Below, one piece after another: positions 1 through 12,472 of a stretch of DNA of 64,000 bases. Below the pieces are notes generated by a model that was not told where the DNA came from, made no database searches, and saw only the letters and a program-made list of their open reading frames with translations. This DNA is from Proteromonas lacertae (lineage: Eukaryota > Sar > Bigyra > Opalinata > Proteromonadidae): NCBI GenBank assembly GCA_002245135.1, contig NGBS01000005.1, positions 124,001 to 188,000 on the forward strand, given 5' to 3'. The position numbers and the translations under genes were made by a program. Position 1 is the first letter of the stretch; every line of letters starts with the position of its first letter.

Positions 1-1088
1 TGAATGAGATATAAGTGGTGAATTATTATTGCTATTATTATTATTTATAATATTATGTTGTAGATTATTATTGGTATTATTAGGTAAAACTGACAATAAC
101 ATTTCTGGAGTATAACCTATTAAAGGACCTTGAATCAATGGTATGATTGTATTATTTCCATAATTGTTGTTATTGAGCATTGTTATACGATAGATTACTG
201 CATGATCTAGTGATTGAATATCATGCGGACGAGTGTTAATCCAAGTCTTCAATTGTAATACAAACTCTAAGTTTGGATCTATACACTTTCGAATTGATTT
301 GATTTTATCTTCAGCTTCTTCGTAGGATATATTACCTGAAACGGATAAATATGCAATTAATAGAGAAGGCGATCTACTTACACCCTTTTCACAATGAATT
401 AATACCTTTCCATTTGAAGATACAGCATCATCAATGAAATTAAATGCATGATAAAAGTAACCAGTTATATCTTGAGTGTGATTATCACAGAGTGGTAAAT
501 TTAAATACTTAAATCGCTCTGGAAAAGCACTTGGTACAATGGATGAAGCACAGTTTATTATATGAGTTATTCCGGTTTCCTATAGATGAATTAGTATTTA
601 TAAATATATATTATACTGTTAATATTGCTACATTTTGAGCTATTTGGGATCCACCTAAATAAATAGTTTCTGTGATAGGTGAACATATCTGTGTAAAAGA
701 CTGACTTGTATGTTGATATGAAGTATCACATGTGCTGGTATTGTTGATATTATCTACATCTAATGAAAGACCAGACAGTGCAGGCAGTCTAGCAGAAAAA
801 GGATCTTTTCCTATAGGCAGGAGCTGGCTTTGCAGCAAAAGGAGATTCGCTACCAAGGTTGATTGAAGGAATCATCGCTCTACCAATTCTTCTGCCTTTA
901 TCTATGTTTATAAAAACAATGCTCTTACTTAGACTGACAGGAGGTAATGTTGGAGTAGTAGATCCCACAGCTTTTAACGGTCTGTTTCGCCTGGAAGAGT
1001 TATAAATGATAACATACCCTGAGGATGGCGATGAACTGTCCGTCTTTTCTTCCATGTCAAAATTAAACGCAGCACTCTTAGTGTTCAT
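1..1088 (-). CDS. Dual-specificity protein phosphatase (partial, C-terminus off window)
   Basis: This is a MAP-kinase-phosphatase-like enzyme that removes phosphate from Tyr and Ser/Thr residues. Three exons were joined across introns 811-853 and 580-616, both GT-AG on the minus strand. The N-terminal ~90 residues are Ser/Thr-rich and look disordered. The catalytic domain begins near TIYLGG and continues through the ETGITHIINC strand to the signature HCEKGVSRS, which matches HCx5R with the catalytic Cys and Arg present. A general acid Asp lies in the preceding LCDNHTQD segment. After the domain comes an Asn-rich tail that is still open at base 1, so the true C-terminus is missing. Start chosen at 1088, the first Met of the open frame, 71 bp from the divergent DnaJ-like gene. 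Substrate unknown. The family call is secure; the exact subfamily is not. Confidence 0.88.
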
Positions 1089-1133
1089 ATTCTAAACTCA
1101 ATAAATCTTAAAAGTAAAACCACCCATAAACTC

Positions 1134-1140
1134 GGCTTGA
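1134..1140. promoter_or_regulatory. GGCTTGA motif between divergent genes
   Basis: GGCTTGA lies in the 70 bp between two divergent start codons, 19 bp before the ATG at 1159. The same heptamer recurs in other intergenic regions of this window (10283, 31097, 31104, 59575 and, inverted, 50022, 55770, 61487). A promoter or initiator role is inferred from position only. Confidence 0.4.
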
Positions 1141-1158
1141 CTGTTTGTCATTTTTATA

Positions 1159-3057
1159 ATGAAAAAATACATATATCTCATTACACAAATTTTATTACTT
1201 ATAAGTAAGTTTTTATTCATATATACTTTTAGATGTTTATTCTATAAAAGTTGATTTAAAATGCACAGCTTGGAGGCAAACGCTTAATTGCGATCCAAAA
1301 GGTGAGAGAGATTCTTTATATGATAAAGTATTTTTTGAGATATACTGAAACAGGATTGTGATGAAATCATAATGGAAGGAGTATCTGGATTTTGTGAATG
1401 TGAAAATGGGAGAATCATCATGAATTCAACTTGCAATCATCCTGCATTTAAGTGCAAAAAGTATTGTGAAAGTTGTTATGGATTCATTCCAACAAAAGAT
1501 TGTTCTCCTTACAGCGAAGCATCTCCCGAATTATATTTACCATGTTCAAGTGTAATACCAACAAACCAACCTGGATTCTGTCTCTGTAATAATGGAAAAA
1601 TAGAAAAAAGAGTTGGTTGTTTCCATGAACCATTTACATGTATAGATGTATGTTTAGAATCAATAACAAGGAGATGTTCCAAACTGCAAAAAGAACCAAT
1701 ATCAACTCCACAAGGTGGTGTATATATATATATATATATATATTTATTATTATTGTATTAAATAGGATTGTAAAGGAATCTTAAGAGTACATAATACTTT
1801 ATATGAAGGGATTTATATATTACTATTAGTTCCACCGCCTGAAATAGAACATTCTGTAGGAGGAATGAGTTCATTATCAGTGCAAACAATCACGGGATTA
1901 TGTCCAGGAGCTCATTTTATATTCAGAGGAAGTGAAGATAAAAGAATAATAAAACAGTTTATCTATGATGGTTCTACAACTGATATAGAATTAAGTGATT
2001 GTTATGTACCTAATAAATGGTTTGAAAAACCTTATCTTTATGAATATAACAATAATAATACCATTAATTTATCATTAAAATATGGAGAAATGTTAAGTAA
2101 ATCAAGTGAATTGAAATATATTCGTCCTTTAAATATGGAATATTATTTACATTTAAACCAATCTTTTCTAGTGATTAATCATGAATATGAATGGAATAGA
2201 ACTATTACTTGTCCTGTATGTCATGGTACTAAAAGACATATTGATAATATTCAAACATGTTCGAGATGTAATGGAACTGGTGAAGAAATAGTGAAATTTC
2301 ATTTATCAAATGGAACTGAAATAACAAATCATATTGTATGTAATGATTGTAATGGATATGGGATAATACCTACAGAATATCAAGGAATATGCGAACATTG
2401 TGATGGTAAAGGTTATGTAGAAGATATAATGAAAGAAAGGATATACATTCCTCCTGGAATTCATGATAAAGATTATAAATTATTATTCAAAGGTAAAGGC
2501 GATACTAAACCATTTCATTATGATCAAGATGTTATATTTCATATAAAATATTATGATGAGAAGAATTGTACAAGAGATGGGTTGTATAATATAGGAATAA
2601 CAGTTCCAATAACAATGAAACAAGCTTTAAATGGCTTTAATAAAAGTATTTCAACAATTTTGAATCAAACTATAATGATTAGTAAAAACACTTTTACTTT
2701 GAATAATGAAGAAATGACGTTGGTTGGTGAAGGATTACCAATACCCAATGATGTAGGTGAAGTGGAAGTAGTTAATGCTACTCATACTACACCGTTTAAC
2801 CAATCATGTTTTAATTTTGTTGTGACTAAACCAAATAATTATACTTTGGATGTATATATTATATTGTAATACTTTATCATTTATGATGAATAGGTGATGA
2901 GATTATACCTAGAGGAATTGAAGGATATTGTAACTGTACATATAAAATCAGTCCGGTTTCTACTGTCAAGTATCATGAAGGTGTATCATGTAAGTATGTT
3001 GGTTATTGCGGTAATAACCAAAGAGGTAATTTGACAATTAGGTTTAAGGTGAAATAA
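1159..3057 (+). CDS. Secreted Cys-rich protein with DnaJ-type zinc finger and substrate-binding domain
   Basis: Five exons (introns 1205-1232, 1328-1353, 1720-1765, 2852-2901) give 582 residues; the length is divisible by three. The last acceptor (GATGAG) is unusual but keeps frame. A hydrophobic signal peptide starts the protein. Residues ~20-150 hold repeated Cys-rich units of the form GFCxCxxGK/RI...C..xxFxC; a related unit (GYCNCTYKI) closes the C-terminus. Residues ~317-395 contain four CxxCxGxG-type pairs (CPVCHGT, CSRCNGTG, CNDCNGYG, CEHCDGKG), the class I/II DnaJ zinc-binding module, followed by the peptide-binding beta domain (IPPGIHD, LLFKGKGD). No J domain with HPD is visible, so it should not stimulate Hsp70 by itself. 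Many N-x-S/T sites fit passage through the ER. It is probably an ER or secretory-pathway co-chaperone; the function is inferred. Confidence 0.75.
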
Positions 3058-3304
3058 TTGATAGTTGTTATTACAATGTGAATAATTTAATAATTATAAT
3101 TATTTATTTTATTTGATTGATTTACTTTAGATGGTTATAATCGAATTCTAAATATTTTCGAATATTTTATCGTTTCATAAATAACAACTGTTGGTTTTTC
3201 TTCTGTGTTATTAACATTTTGATTGTTGTATTGTTTTATTATATTTCATTTTTGCGTATACGTTTGAATAATCAATCAAAACGAGATACAGAAGTAAATT
3301 TGTA

Positions 3305-4264
3305 ATGTCTTATATATTTATTGTTGCGATAGTCCTAGTTATCCTTTCACTATGTTCATTTTTCTACTTTGGATATGAATCATCTGAGATTAAAGAATTT
3401 TCAAACGTTACAGAGATTGAGGATTATTCAAAGTTTAAGCCAAAGAAGTCGATGAAAATATATGATATTTTCCTGTTTAGCCAAGAATGTCATATGCTAG
3501 CAGTGAGATTATATCGTCTTTCTCCTTATGTAGATCAATTTATTGCAGTCACTTCACATTCCACTTTTTCAAATGGTTTACAAGAAATTCCATCATGTTC
3601 TGAAATAATAGAAGAATATAAAGACAAAATAAAATTTGAAACTGTAAAAATTGGAAGTAATTACAAAACCCCAGAATATAGAATACTTGATTTAAGAAGA
3701 AGTATAGTAACAATTGTACCTAAATACAATATCCAACCAGATGATTTAGTAATAGTAAGTGATGTGGATGAAATACCCACAAGAAGTGGAATTGATTTTG
3801 TTTTATATAATTTGCCAATACAACAAAACCCTCCATTTTATTCATTATGTGGACCAAGATATTTATTTAATTATCGATTAGAAGTACAACCATCTTGTGA
3901 GGGTGTAATATTCCAATATAAAGATTACAAAGGTGATATAAATCGATTTAGAACAAAAGCAAAGAATGGTAAAAACAAAATGACATTTTATCCATCACAA
4001 ACTCATTGTGAATATTGTTATCCTAAATATGATGATATTAGCAGCCATTTTAAAAGATCCTCTGAGAGTGAGAAGTTACAACAATATGATAGTTATGATA
4101 CAGTGTTAAAAATGGAACATTGTCATAATGCAATTGATGGAAAAGGTAGTTTTTCTGATTATGTATGGAAGGATAATCCATTACCCAATAATAAAGTGTT
4201 TAAGTATTTAATAGATCCAATTAGTATTAGTGATGGGAAAGCTGCTGAGAAGATTACTTGTTAG
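3305..4264 (+). CDS. Glycosyltransferase family 17 (beta-1,4-GlcNAc transferase-like)
   Basis: Single exon, 319 residues. Residues ~4-24 form one hydrophobic segment after a short N-terminus, as expected of a type II Golgi or ER membrane anchor. The lumenal domain opens with KIYDIFLFSQE and carries VSDVDEIP near residue 155, the metal- and nucleotide-sugar-binding DxD-type motif of the GT17 family (MGAT3 and relatives). That family transfers GlcNAc from UDP-GlcNAc, in animals as bisecting GlcNAc on N-glycans. Other family-like segments are YVDQFIAV near the start and the Cys-containing THCEYCYPKY. Acceptor specificity cannot be read from the sequence. The ATG directly precedes the anchor and follows an AT-rich 250 bp intergenic gap. 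Confidence 0.85.
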   Translation: MSYIFIVAIVLVILSLCSFFYFGYESSEIKEFSNVTEIEDYSKFKPKKSMKIYDIFLFSQECHMLAVRLYRLSPYVDQFIAVTSHSTFSNGLQEIPSCSEIIEEYKDKIKFETVKIGSNYKTPEYRILDLRRSIVTIVPKYNIQPDDLVIVSDVDEIPTRSGIDFVLYNLPIQQNPPFYSLCGPRYLFNYRLEVQPSCEGVIFQYKDYKGDINRFRTKAKNGKNKMTFYPSQTHCEYCYPKYDDISSHFKRSSESEKLQQYDSYDTVLKMEHCHNAIDGKGSFSDYVWKDNPLPNNKVFKYLIDPISISDGKAAEKITC

Positions 4265-4363
4265 TTATTTTTTTCTTTATTTACATTGTGTTTTTGTTAT
4301 ATATATACTATATACAACAATGATGTAAAATTAAATAAGAAAATTATATATAAAATTTGTTAA

Positions 4364-5567
4364 TTACAACCTTTTTCCAATATTCTCCTTAGCAAGCTGT
4401 GCAAAATAGAAGCAACTCAATCCATAACATCCCAACCACCAATATAAAGGAGTAAACATAAATATCCAACTGATTCGAACATCATTATTCTTCAACAACC
4501 ATAATGCTTTAAACATCACTGCATATGGTACTCCTGTAAATAAAAACGATATAAATGGATTGATAGTCCTCATAAAAGTACCATAAACTAAATACAAACC
4601 AACAATAATGAAAATAACTATAAATAAAAAAACAAAATAAAATATACAATCTACTATAAAAGCAGGAATACAATAGAATTCAAGTGGTTTATCAAATTCT
4701 AAGAATATCAAATAGAATTGAAAACATCCAATTATTAAAAATACACCAAATACAATACATAATGAATTGCTAAATAAAATATAAAAATAAAAAAATAGTA
4801 ATAAATACAATGATAATAATAATGAATTGATTGGAGTTTTAATCAGATAATATACACCTACAACTAAGAAATAAGTTAACCATATTATCCACAATGGAAA
4901 TGCAATTGTATAATAAGGAATATCAATTGATCCATCTAAATTAATAGGCATTAAAATGGATGTAATTAACATCAGTATTAAGTCAATAAAAACAATTAAA
5001 GATATGGTTTTATATTCATATATCTTTTGAAATATTGAGTTTGTATTAACATCTAAATAATACATATACCAACTGTAAACATATATGACTATTTCATAAG
5101 AAAATGAGATATATGCTGGAATGAATATGATAGAGTATTTTGTGGAGATCTATAGTGGTTATATAATGATTATAATAAATACATCTTCATGTAATCTGAG
5201 AGATACAAGTATAACTATTATCACTACAGAAAGATAAAACAAAAATCCAGATATTATATCTAATATCAACCCATGATAGTTTCTACTTCTATATCTCATT
5301 GCTTTCTATAATGATAGTAATTTCTAAATAATACAATTTGGTTAGTATTGTCGACATCAACAAGTGAGTCATTGGTATTCTTTGTATTATTAGAGTCATG
5401 TGAAGTTGGATTTTTTACACCTGGTAATTCCTTCTCAACACTTTTAATTCCTAATAATAAGAATGATGTATAATACCGACAACAGCAAGTGCTTCATCAT
5501 CGACAAAAACTTGATCTAAATTCTATTACATGTAAAATATCTTAGATAATACAACATTATTGCTCAT
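4364..5567 (-). CDS. Multi-pass membrane protein, TMEM185-like
   Basis: Five exons (introns 5523-5555, 5451-5476, 5307-5335, 5150-5182) encode 360 residues, exactly in frame; the first exon is only 12 nt. A hydrophilic N-terminus of about 65 residues is followed by about eight to nine hydrophobic helices. The helices are separated by a repeated pattern, [IL]xLxGxIxxxYxxxxxPLWI, visible as LRLHED...FIPAYI, NLDGSIDIPYYTIAFPLWI, LEFDKPLEFYCIPAFI and NNDVRISWIFMFTPLYW. This repeat and topology resemble the TMEM185/Tmemb_185A family, whose biochemical role is not established. The downstream GT17 gene ends 100 bp away in convergent orientation. The assignment rests on pattern similarity, not on a search. 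Confidence 0.6.
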
Positions 5568-5703
5568 TTTGACAAAAATAAAACTACGTTGAGTTCGGTT
5601 TTCTTTTTTCTGTTTTCGGGTGTTATCTTTTTTCAAATTTATTTCAAAGCCAAGCTAGGGAAAAAACACAATAATATAAAAACAATAATTGCATCAACGA
5701 AAT

Positions 5704-8700
5704 CTATAAAGCGTACTGTGATTCAGGGGGTTTCTCCCAATTCCACATAGCTTCATTCAACCAGTCCAACTTTACAACATATTTATTGTATCTCTTCCCT
5801 CTATTGCATTTGTCTGTTCCATCTTTAGTTGCAACTACGTGAGTAACAATATTCTCATCAAAAGCCTATAGGTATAGATATTATGTTTGATATACAGCTG
5901 AACATTTAGCTCCAAAAGATTCAGTATCAATCCAGATAGGCGCTTTTTCAGGGAGTTGTTTCATTGGAATAACTCCACTGAAAACTATATTACACCCCTT
6001 CAATACTTGCTTTCGTTGTTCTCTTAAGATATCTCTTATATCTTTATACTAATCAATCAAATATATATATAATTAACAATACAGAAGAATAAGCAGTTAT
6101 TGTTGAAGGTGATTTTTGATTAGATTCAGCCAACTATCAAATGTTATAAATAAATATCAAAAATATCATACCTTCACTAACACTCTACCAATTTGTTTAG
6201 TATAATTTAATTCTTTAGTTTCAAATTCTTTTATCAATTCTATTAATACTTTCTATTATAATATTAAAAATAAAATTATACTTGAGGTGGTTTACTAAAA
6301 TAAGTAAAGAAATTATAAGGTTTTATTTTGAACAAATTAAAAATGGGATTAACTCCTGAATCACTTTGCCACACATCAATTCTATCATCTAATATTATCT
6401 ATTTCATTATTATAACTTCTAATATCATACAGTATTTCTTGCTAGTTCATTAGGAGACATATTTTTGTGATATTGACTATATTCATTCACAGTATCTAAC
6501 AAAATATCAAATGATTTATGAGTTTTTCCCATTTGATTCAATGTTTCTCTAGTAATTACTCTATTTCCAAATAATTTACTATTATTCGATATATATGTGT
6601 AAAAATATACTTATCTTTATCCAAAAAACTAATTATTTTTAATACATATTCTTTTTCTCCTTGAGAAAATATGTATAATTCATAATATTTGGATAATAAT
6701 CTTAACATATCCTTTATTCCTGGTCTAAACTTTACATACAGTTTATATATTTGATCTATTCATTATTATAATATATACATATATATTATATACCATCTTT
6801 TGAGAATTGAGATTTATCAACATATACTGTACTAAATGTGGTTTGTAAAAAATCATCATTCAATTTCTATTCATATACTATATATAACTAATAATACTTG
6901 TAGTTGTAACTGAAATACTTCCACATTACTACCTTTATTAAAATCATTGACAGATTCAATCAATGTTAAATCTAAATCAATAATCAAGCATGGTAATATA
7001 TCACTACTATTATTTTTATTAACAGTTGAATTAACATTAGTATTTCTATTATTATTCAAAGACAATCTTGGATCTCTACTTAGATAATTATTATCAATAG
7101 ATTCTATTGAATAATTACTATTAGTAGAAGAGTCCTGTTGTTGTTTCTCTGAAGATATTGTTGGTCGAGGTAATTGAGCAATATTTACAGATTTTGATGG
7201 TAGTGGAGGTGGAGGTGGTGGTGTTGGTGGCTTAGGTGGAGGAGGAGTAGGTGGAGATGGAGGTGGTGGTGGAGGAGGTAATGATACAGATGGAGGAGAT
7301 ATAGGAGGAGTTGGAGGAGGAGGTGGTGGTGTTGGTGGTGGAGGTTCAACTACAGGTGATTCATTATAATAATAATCATCTCTTCTATCAACATATTCAT
7401 TATTGTTATTATAATATCTTTGATTCTTTATCAATAATCCTCTTTCATCAAATTCATTATTACTATTATTACCATATCCATATCTCTTTCTATCTTCATA
7501 CATTTCTCTTTCTCTTTCTATTTCTCTATCTCTATATTGCATATTTTCATAATTTCTATCATAATAATAAGAATCTCTTTCACTATCATTACTATTATTA
7601 TCATATCTACCTTGAGAATGAGTTGAATAATGATATGATCTTGGTATTGAACTACTCCTTTGATGATGATGATGATGATGATGATACTCTTCCATTTGTT
7701 CAGATAGTGGTGGTTGTGGTTGAACTCTTTGACTATTATAAAAATAACTATCATCATAACTATATCGATTATCATATTCATAATTATTATTATATCTATC
7801 ACGATTATAGATATCATCAGGATGTTGAGGAGGTGAGTAACCTGGAAATGAGTGAGATGATATTAATGGTTGAGTGTTATATCTATCTCCATAATATTGT
7901 CTTCCATATAGCATAGGTGATCTTGATCTTGATGTAGATGATGAATAAGATGATGATGATGCTGAAGAGTAAGAAGAAGATGATGATGAATATGACTCAG
8001 ATGGTCTTCGATAGTACACATATCTTCTACGATCACTTGGTGACATTGATCTTTCTCTTCCATATATTGATGATGGTGGTGATGGAGGTAAAGCAGATGG
8101 ACGTGGTGGTGGTGGTGGAGGAGGAGGAGGAAGAATTGGATCTTCTTTAATTCTTTTGGATTTATTATTATCATAATCAACAAATGAATATTCATAATCA
8201 TCTGGAGGTTTATCAGAGAAATATCTTCTCTTACGAGTTTTATTATGATTATTATTCCTTTCATTATCCTTTCTTTCAACTGATAATGGTGGAGGTGGTG
8301 GTAAATCAGATGGAGGAGGTGGAACAGGAGGAGAAGGGGGTGGAGGAGGTAATGGAGATGGTGGTAATGGTGGAACAAATTCATTAGAAGGCGGTTGAGG
8401 TGGTGGTGAAGAAGGCGGAGGTGGAATGAATGGTGGTGGAGTATCAGGTTCAGGTGGAATTTCATCTGATTGAAATGAAGATGAATCAACATTGAATAAT
8501 TGCTTAGGAATCGGTGATAGATCTGGTGATCCTTTCAATTGAACAGATGATTGTATTACTTCATGAAAACGTCTAGTCATTTTATTCTTTTTATTAATAT
8601 TCAATAATTTTGGTGGTTGAGATAATTCATAATCCATCATTTCGTTTGATTCATTCGTTTCTATTCCTATTCCTATTCCTATTTCATTATTATTATTATT

Positions 8701-9262
8701 ATTATCAGATTTGATAGGTAAAAGCAAATCAAATTGAAATCTACTTTCAGGATCAACATATGGACTGTTATTATTATTGAATACTTCAAAATCATTATCA
8801 ATACTATTCAACAAATACTCCCATTCATCATACAATGATTCATATATAAATCTTAGAAATCTACATTCTTTATTAGCTTCAATACATTTATCTTTATTAA
8901 TCACTACAAATGATATAAAATATCAAATAAAATACTTTCTAAATAATCCATAATTAAATCATTATCCAACATTGATATATTCTTACCACCAGCTACTCTA
9001 AATATTTCATCAGATGCTAGATTTAATGCATTATCACGATTATTACTAAATCCCTAAATATATATAATTATATAATTAACAATACTTGTCCAAGAATATT
9101 ATTTCCATCTTGTAATACTAGATTTAAAGATACAAAATAGTTATTATCTTTATCATTATTTGATTTATTACTATTCAAATATTATTATTATTATTATTAA
9201 ATACTAAAACTGTATATCATTCACTAATCTACTAGTAGTTCTAATAGCAAATCTATTCAATA

Positions 9263-9293
<31 letters not shown>

Positions 9294-10203
9294 CTGTGTT
9301 AATAATGAATAACTTGAATATTGATTTAATAATTCATTCTTAAATATTAATTTCTTTCTATTAATCATCATCATCTTCACTTTATCCTGAACTGAATGAT
9401 ATCTTATTGATGTATAATCATTAGGCAATAGAAATGGATACCTAAATTAAAACAATATATACATATATATGATACTTTCCTATATCTCTCATATATACAC
9501 CTTCATCTAATTCATCTATACCAAATAATTGTTTACAAGCCATATTCAAATCAAACATTAATAATATACAAGGTGTATATTTCTTAATAGATGTTTTTAG
9601 TTGTGATTTTATTGATGAAAATCGTTTATTTGGTATGTTTTCAGGTTTAGTTGAAACTGAATGATGATTACTGAAATAACTAAAATTTTCATTTCGAAAT
9701 GCTAAATTTTTAATAATATTATATATATACTTGTAACATAATCAAATATTGAATTATTATTCTCATCACATAGATAGATATGTAATATCTGATCAACATG
9801 ATAATATTGAAATAATAAAGTCAATGTATTTTTAGGTCTTCTAACATATGATATAGATACAATTATTATACGTTTTAAATATATATTTCTCATTCTTAGA
9901 TAAAGTCACTTTCCATTTTAAAATCTTTTGGAATTTTTCACTATCATCACAATTTACTGTATCTACTATATTTGACTTTAGTTCAGGAAAACAAAATGGA
10001 TATTTAGGAATAAGAATCGGGTATGAACCGGATCTTATCCATTTCGCTAGTTTAGTTTCTTCACTCTCCATTTTATTATTTTCTACTTTATAATTATTAC
10101 AAATATTCTCTTTACCACATAGATTCTCTTCAACATTAGAATTACACTTTAATTCTTCATCTTCTTCATTCTTTAAGTGGATCCTACTTTCTTCTACTTC
10201 CAT
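5704..10203 (-). CDS. FCP1: FCP1-type RNA polymerase II CTD phosphatase with extended N-terminus
   Basis: Sixteen exons separated by fifteen introns of 29-42 nt give 1331 residues in exact frame. The core is FCPH: CLIIDLDLTLIES supplies the DxDxT nucleophile loop, then KFRPGIKDML, KLFGNRVITR and ILDDRIDVW, the second acidic pair of FCP1 enzymes. The C-terminus is a BRCT domain (GCNIVFSGVIP ... VKLDWLNEA), the standard FCP1 arrangement. FCP1 removes Ser-phosphate from the Rpb1 CTD so polymerase can be recycled. Unusual: before the catalytic domain lie ~380 residues including a possible dsRNA-binding-like segment (YFVSLNLVLQDG ... NALNLASDEIFR), then a ~480-residue linker of poly-Pro, Arg/Ser and Tyr-rich low complexity (about 7150-8900). 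Divergent from HBS1 with 132 bp between starts. The N-terminal domain call is tentative; the catalytic call is firm. Confidence 0.92.
9266..9293. repeat. (TA)n microsatellite inside an FCP1 intron
   Basis: A run of about 13-14 TA units lies within the 9253-9294 intron of the FCP1 gene. Similar but shorter TA tracts occur in other introns of the window, for example 1720-1765 and 11844-11891. Confidence 0.8.
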
Positions 10204-10282
10204 GTATTTAAATAATAGATTTTTTATAAAAACAAAACGCTATGTTCTTAAGAATTTTAAACTAACGATTTAAAATGATTTT

Positions 10283-10289
10283 GGCTTGA
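10283..10289. promoter_or_regulatory. GGCTTGA motif between FCP1 and HBS1
   Basis: GGCTTGA sits in the 132 bp separating the divergent FCP1 (start 10203) and HBS1 (start 10336) start codons, 46 bp before the HBS1 ATG. It could serve one or both genes. Role inferred from recurrence and placement. Confidence 0.4.
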
Positions 10290-10335
10290 CTTTCGAGCTT
10301 CAAGCTTCTTTTCAAGCAAAAAATAGAATTTCAAA

Positions 10336-12267
10336 ATGCCGAGGAAGAAGGTTGAGTATGACGATGATGATTATTATGATGATTACGATGATGAAGAATA
10401 CTATGATGAAGAGTATGATACTTACATGTCACCTAACAGTGGTATTTTTACCTATTTCTTATTCTATAGCTGCACACATGTTTCACAGAGATCAAGAACC
10501 AGCTGGTTTAGCAGAATTTATATTAGATGGTCGAACTGGTATTTTTTATTATAGTTATTTATTTAGAGACAAAACCAATTCCTCCTCTACCTACTTTTGA
10601 ACAGCAATCAATACCAAATATTCCTTACCCTAACGATAACATTCCCAAGAAAGCAATTCATAAAAAAACACCAGTAAAAACAATAAAGAAGGTCATGAAA
10701 TCTGATAGAATATTAAGTATGATCTTATTATTAATCATATATATATATAGCTCCAGTTCCAGAATCACCAAATACTCCAAAACCAAATCTTCCTAAACCA
10801 ACTTCACCCAAATCCCTTGATCTAAGACATGTAACTAATGCTTTAGAGAAGGTAAGATATACTCCCCATACACCTAAAGAAATACCAACACCAATACCAG
10901 TGACATTAGAAGAAATTAAGAACATTAAAGACAATATCAATATAGTCACAATAGGTCATGTAGATGCAGGTAAAAGTACTCTAATGGGTCATTTACTATG
11001 TTTAGTGGACAAAACCTGTAATAACAGTTATAAAGAATACGAAAAACAAGCCAAATCGTTAGGTAAAGGTTCATTTGCCTATGCTTGGATATTAGACAAT
11101 ACAAACGAAGAAAGAAAACGAGGAATCACAACAGATGTTGCAATCGCACATTTTGAAACGGATAAACGTTCGATAACTCTCTTAGATGCACCTGGTCATC
11201 AAGATTACATTCCAAACATGATATCAGGGACTTCACAAGCACAAGCAGCAATATTAGTGATTTCAGCAGCAACTAATGAGTTTGAATCAGGTATGAGTGT
11301 TCAAGGACAGACTCAGGAAGATATAATTGTAGCGAGAAGTATTGGAATTAAACAATTAATAATAGCTGTGAATAAATTAGACAGTGTTGACTTTAGTGAA
11401 GAAAGATATAATGAAATAGTGAAAATATTGAAAGAGTTCTTAAAACAATGGGATTATAAAGATACACAATTGACATTTTTACCTGTTTGTGGTTTAACGG
11501 GTGATAATATCATAGAAATAATTGATCCCAAGCTAAAGGCTTGGTATAAAGGCTCAAATCTATTGGATATAATTAATAATTTGAATGTACAAAGTGATCG
11601 ATTATCTGAACCATTTAGAATGTCAATTTCTTCGTTTGTTAGAAGTGATCTATTAGGCGATTGTGTTTCTGGAAATATAGAGTCAGGATCTGTTCGAGTC
11701 GGAGATCATGTTGAAATATTACCATGCGTACTATTTACAGTTGTTAAAGGTATTGAATATAAAGGTGAGAAAAAAGATTGGGGTATTTATGGACAAGAAG
11801 TGAATATATTATTGGATAGTAATGTTGATATGAATTTAGTAAAGTATTATTATTATATTATTATATTATTATATTATATATATATATATAGGTTAGGATA
11901 TGTAATATGTCATATTCAAGATCCAATTCCAACGACTACAACCTTCAAGGCAATAATAAAAACATTACCAATGATGGAAGTTCCAATCATTAAAGGTAGA
12001 AGTTTATTGTTAAATATGTTATCTATTGAAGTTCCTTGTTTTGTAAATAAGATTTATAATATTCAGTCTAATAGTGGCGAGATTGTGGAGAAGAAAGTGA
12101 GGTTAGTTTCAAGGAAACAAAATGCCGAAGTAAGAATTGTATGTCAAAAGAAGATATGTGTTGATACTTTTGATAAGAATAAGAAGTTTGGAAGATTTTT
12201 GATTAGAGATAGTGGTAAGACTATTGCTATGGGTATTATTAAGGAATTAATAATGGATTCTTCATAA
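10336..12267 (+). CDS. HBS1: HBS1-like translational GTPase (ribosome rescue)
   Basis: Five exons (introns 10442-10469, 10539-10566, 10717-10750, 11844-11891) encode 597 residues. The acidic N-terminus (DDDDYYDDYDDEEYY, then MSPNSAAHMF) matches the HBS1 N-terminal domain, which separates it from eRF3 and EF-1alpha. A Pro/Lys-rich linker follows. The GTPase domain has G1 GHVDAGKST, G3 DAPGHQDYIPNMI and G4 NKLD, then two beta-barrel domains. HBS1 works with Pelota/Dom34 to enter the A site of stalled ribosomes and promote subunit splitting and no-go or non-stop mRNA decay. The fourth intron is 48 nt, a multiple of three, with an open frame that would otherwise insert a Tyr/Ile-rich stretch, so it is easy to miss in annotation. 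Confidence 0.93.
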
Positions 12268-12389
12268 TATGAATATAATGTTTAGTTGTATTATCGGTTA
12301 TTATTTAATAAGTTATTTTTACTTATTTGTATATGTTTGTTATCATTTGTTCAATGAGAAAAAAGAAATTTTAAAATGATGCTTGAGTA

Positions 12390-12396
12390 GGCTTGT
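12390..12396 (+). promoter_or_regulatory. GGCTTGT, variant of the GGCTTGA motif
   Basis: One-mismatch copy of the recurrent heptamer, with a second partial copy (GCTTGAG) just before it, 77 bp before the pseudokinase ATG. Weak on its own. Confidence 0.25.
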
Positions 12397-12472
12397 GCAT
12401 TTTCAAAATAAGTAATTTTGTGCTTTATAATTCTTATCATTTTCGAAGTAAGTTTTTTATTTAATATTAAAA

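Noticed and set aside
7311-8492. Long open frames on both strands opposite the poly-Pro/Tyr region of FCP1
   Set aside because: They are Ile/His/Tyr or Val/Glu low-complexity translations of repetitive codons; the FCP1 frame is anchored by catalytic and BRCT exons.
10900-12267. eRF3 or EF-1alpha instead of HBS1
   Set aside because: The acidic HBS1 N-terminal domain is joined by three in-frame introns upstream of the GTPase domain.
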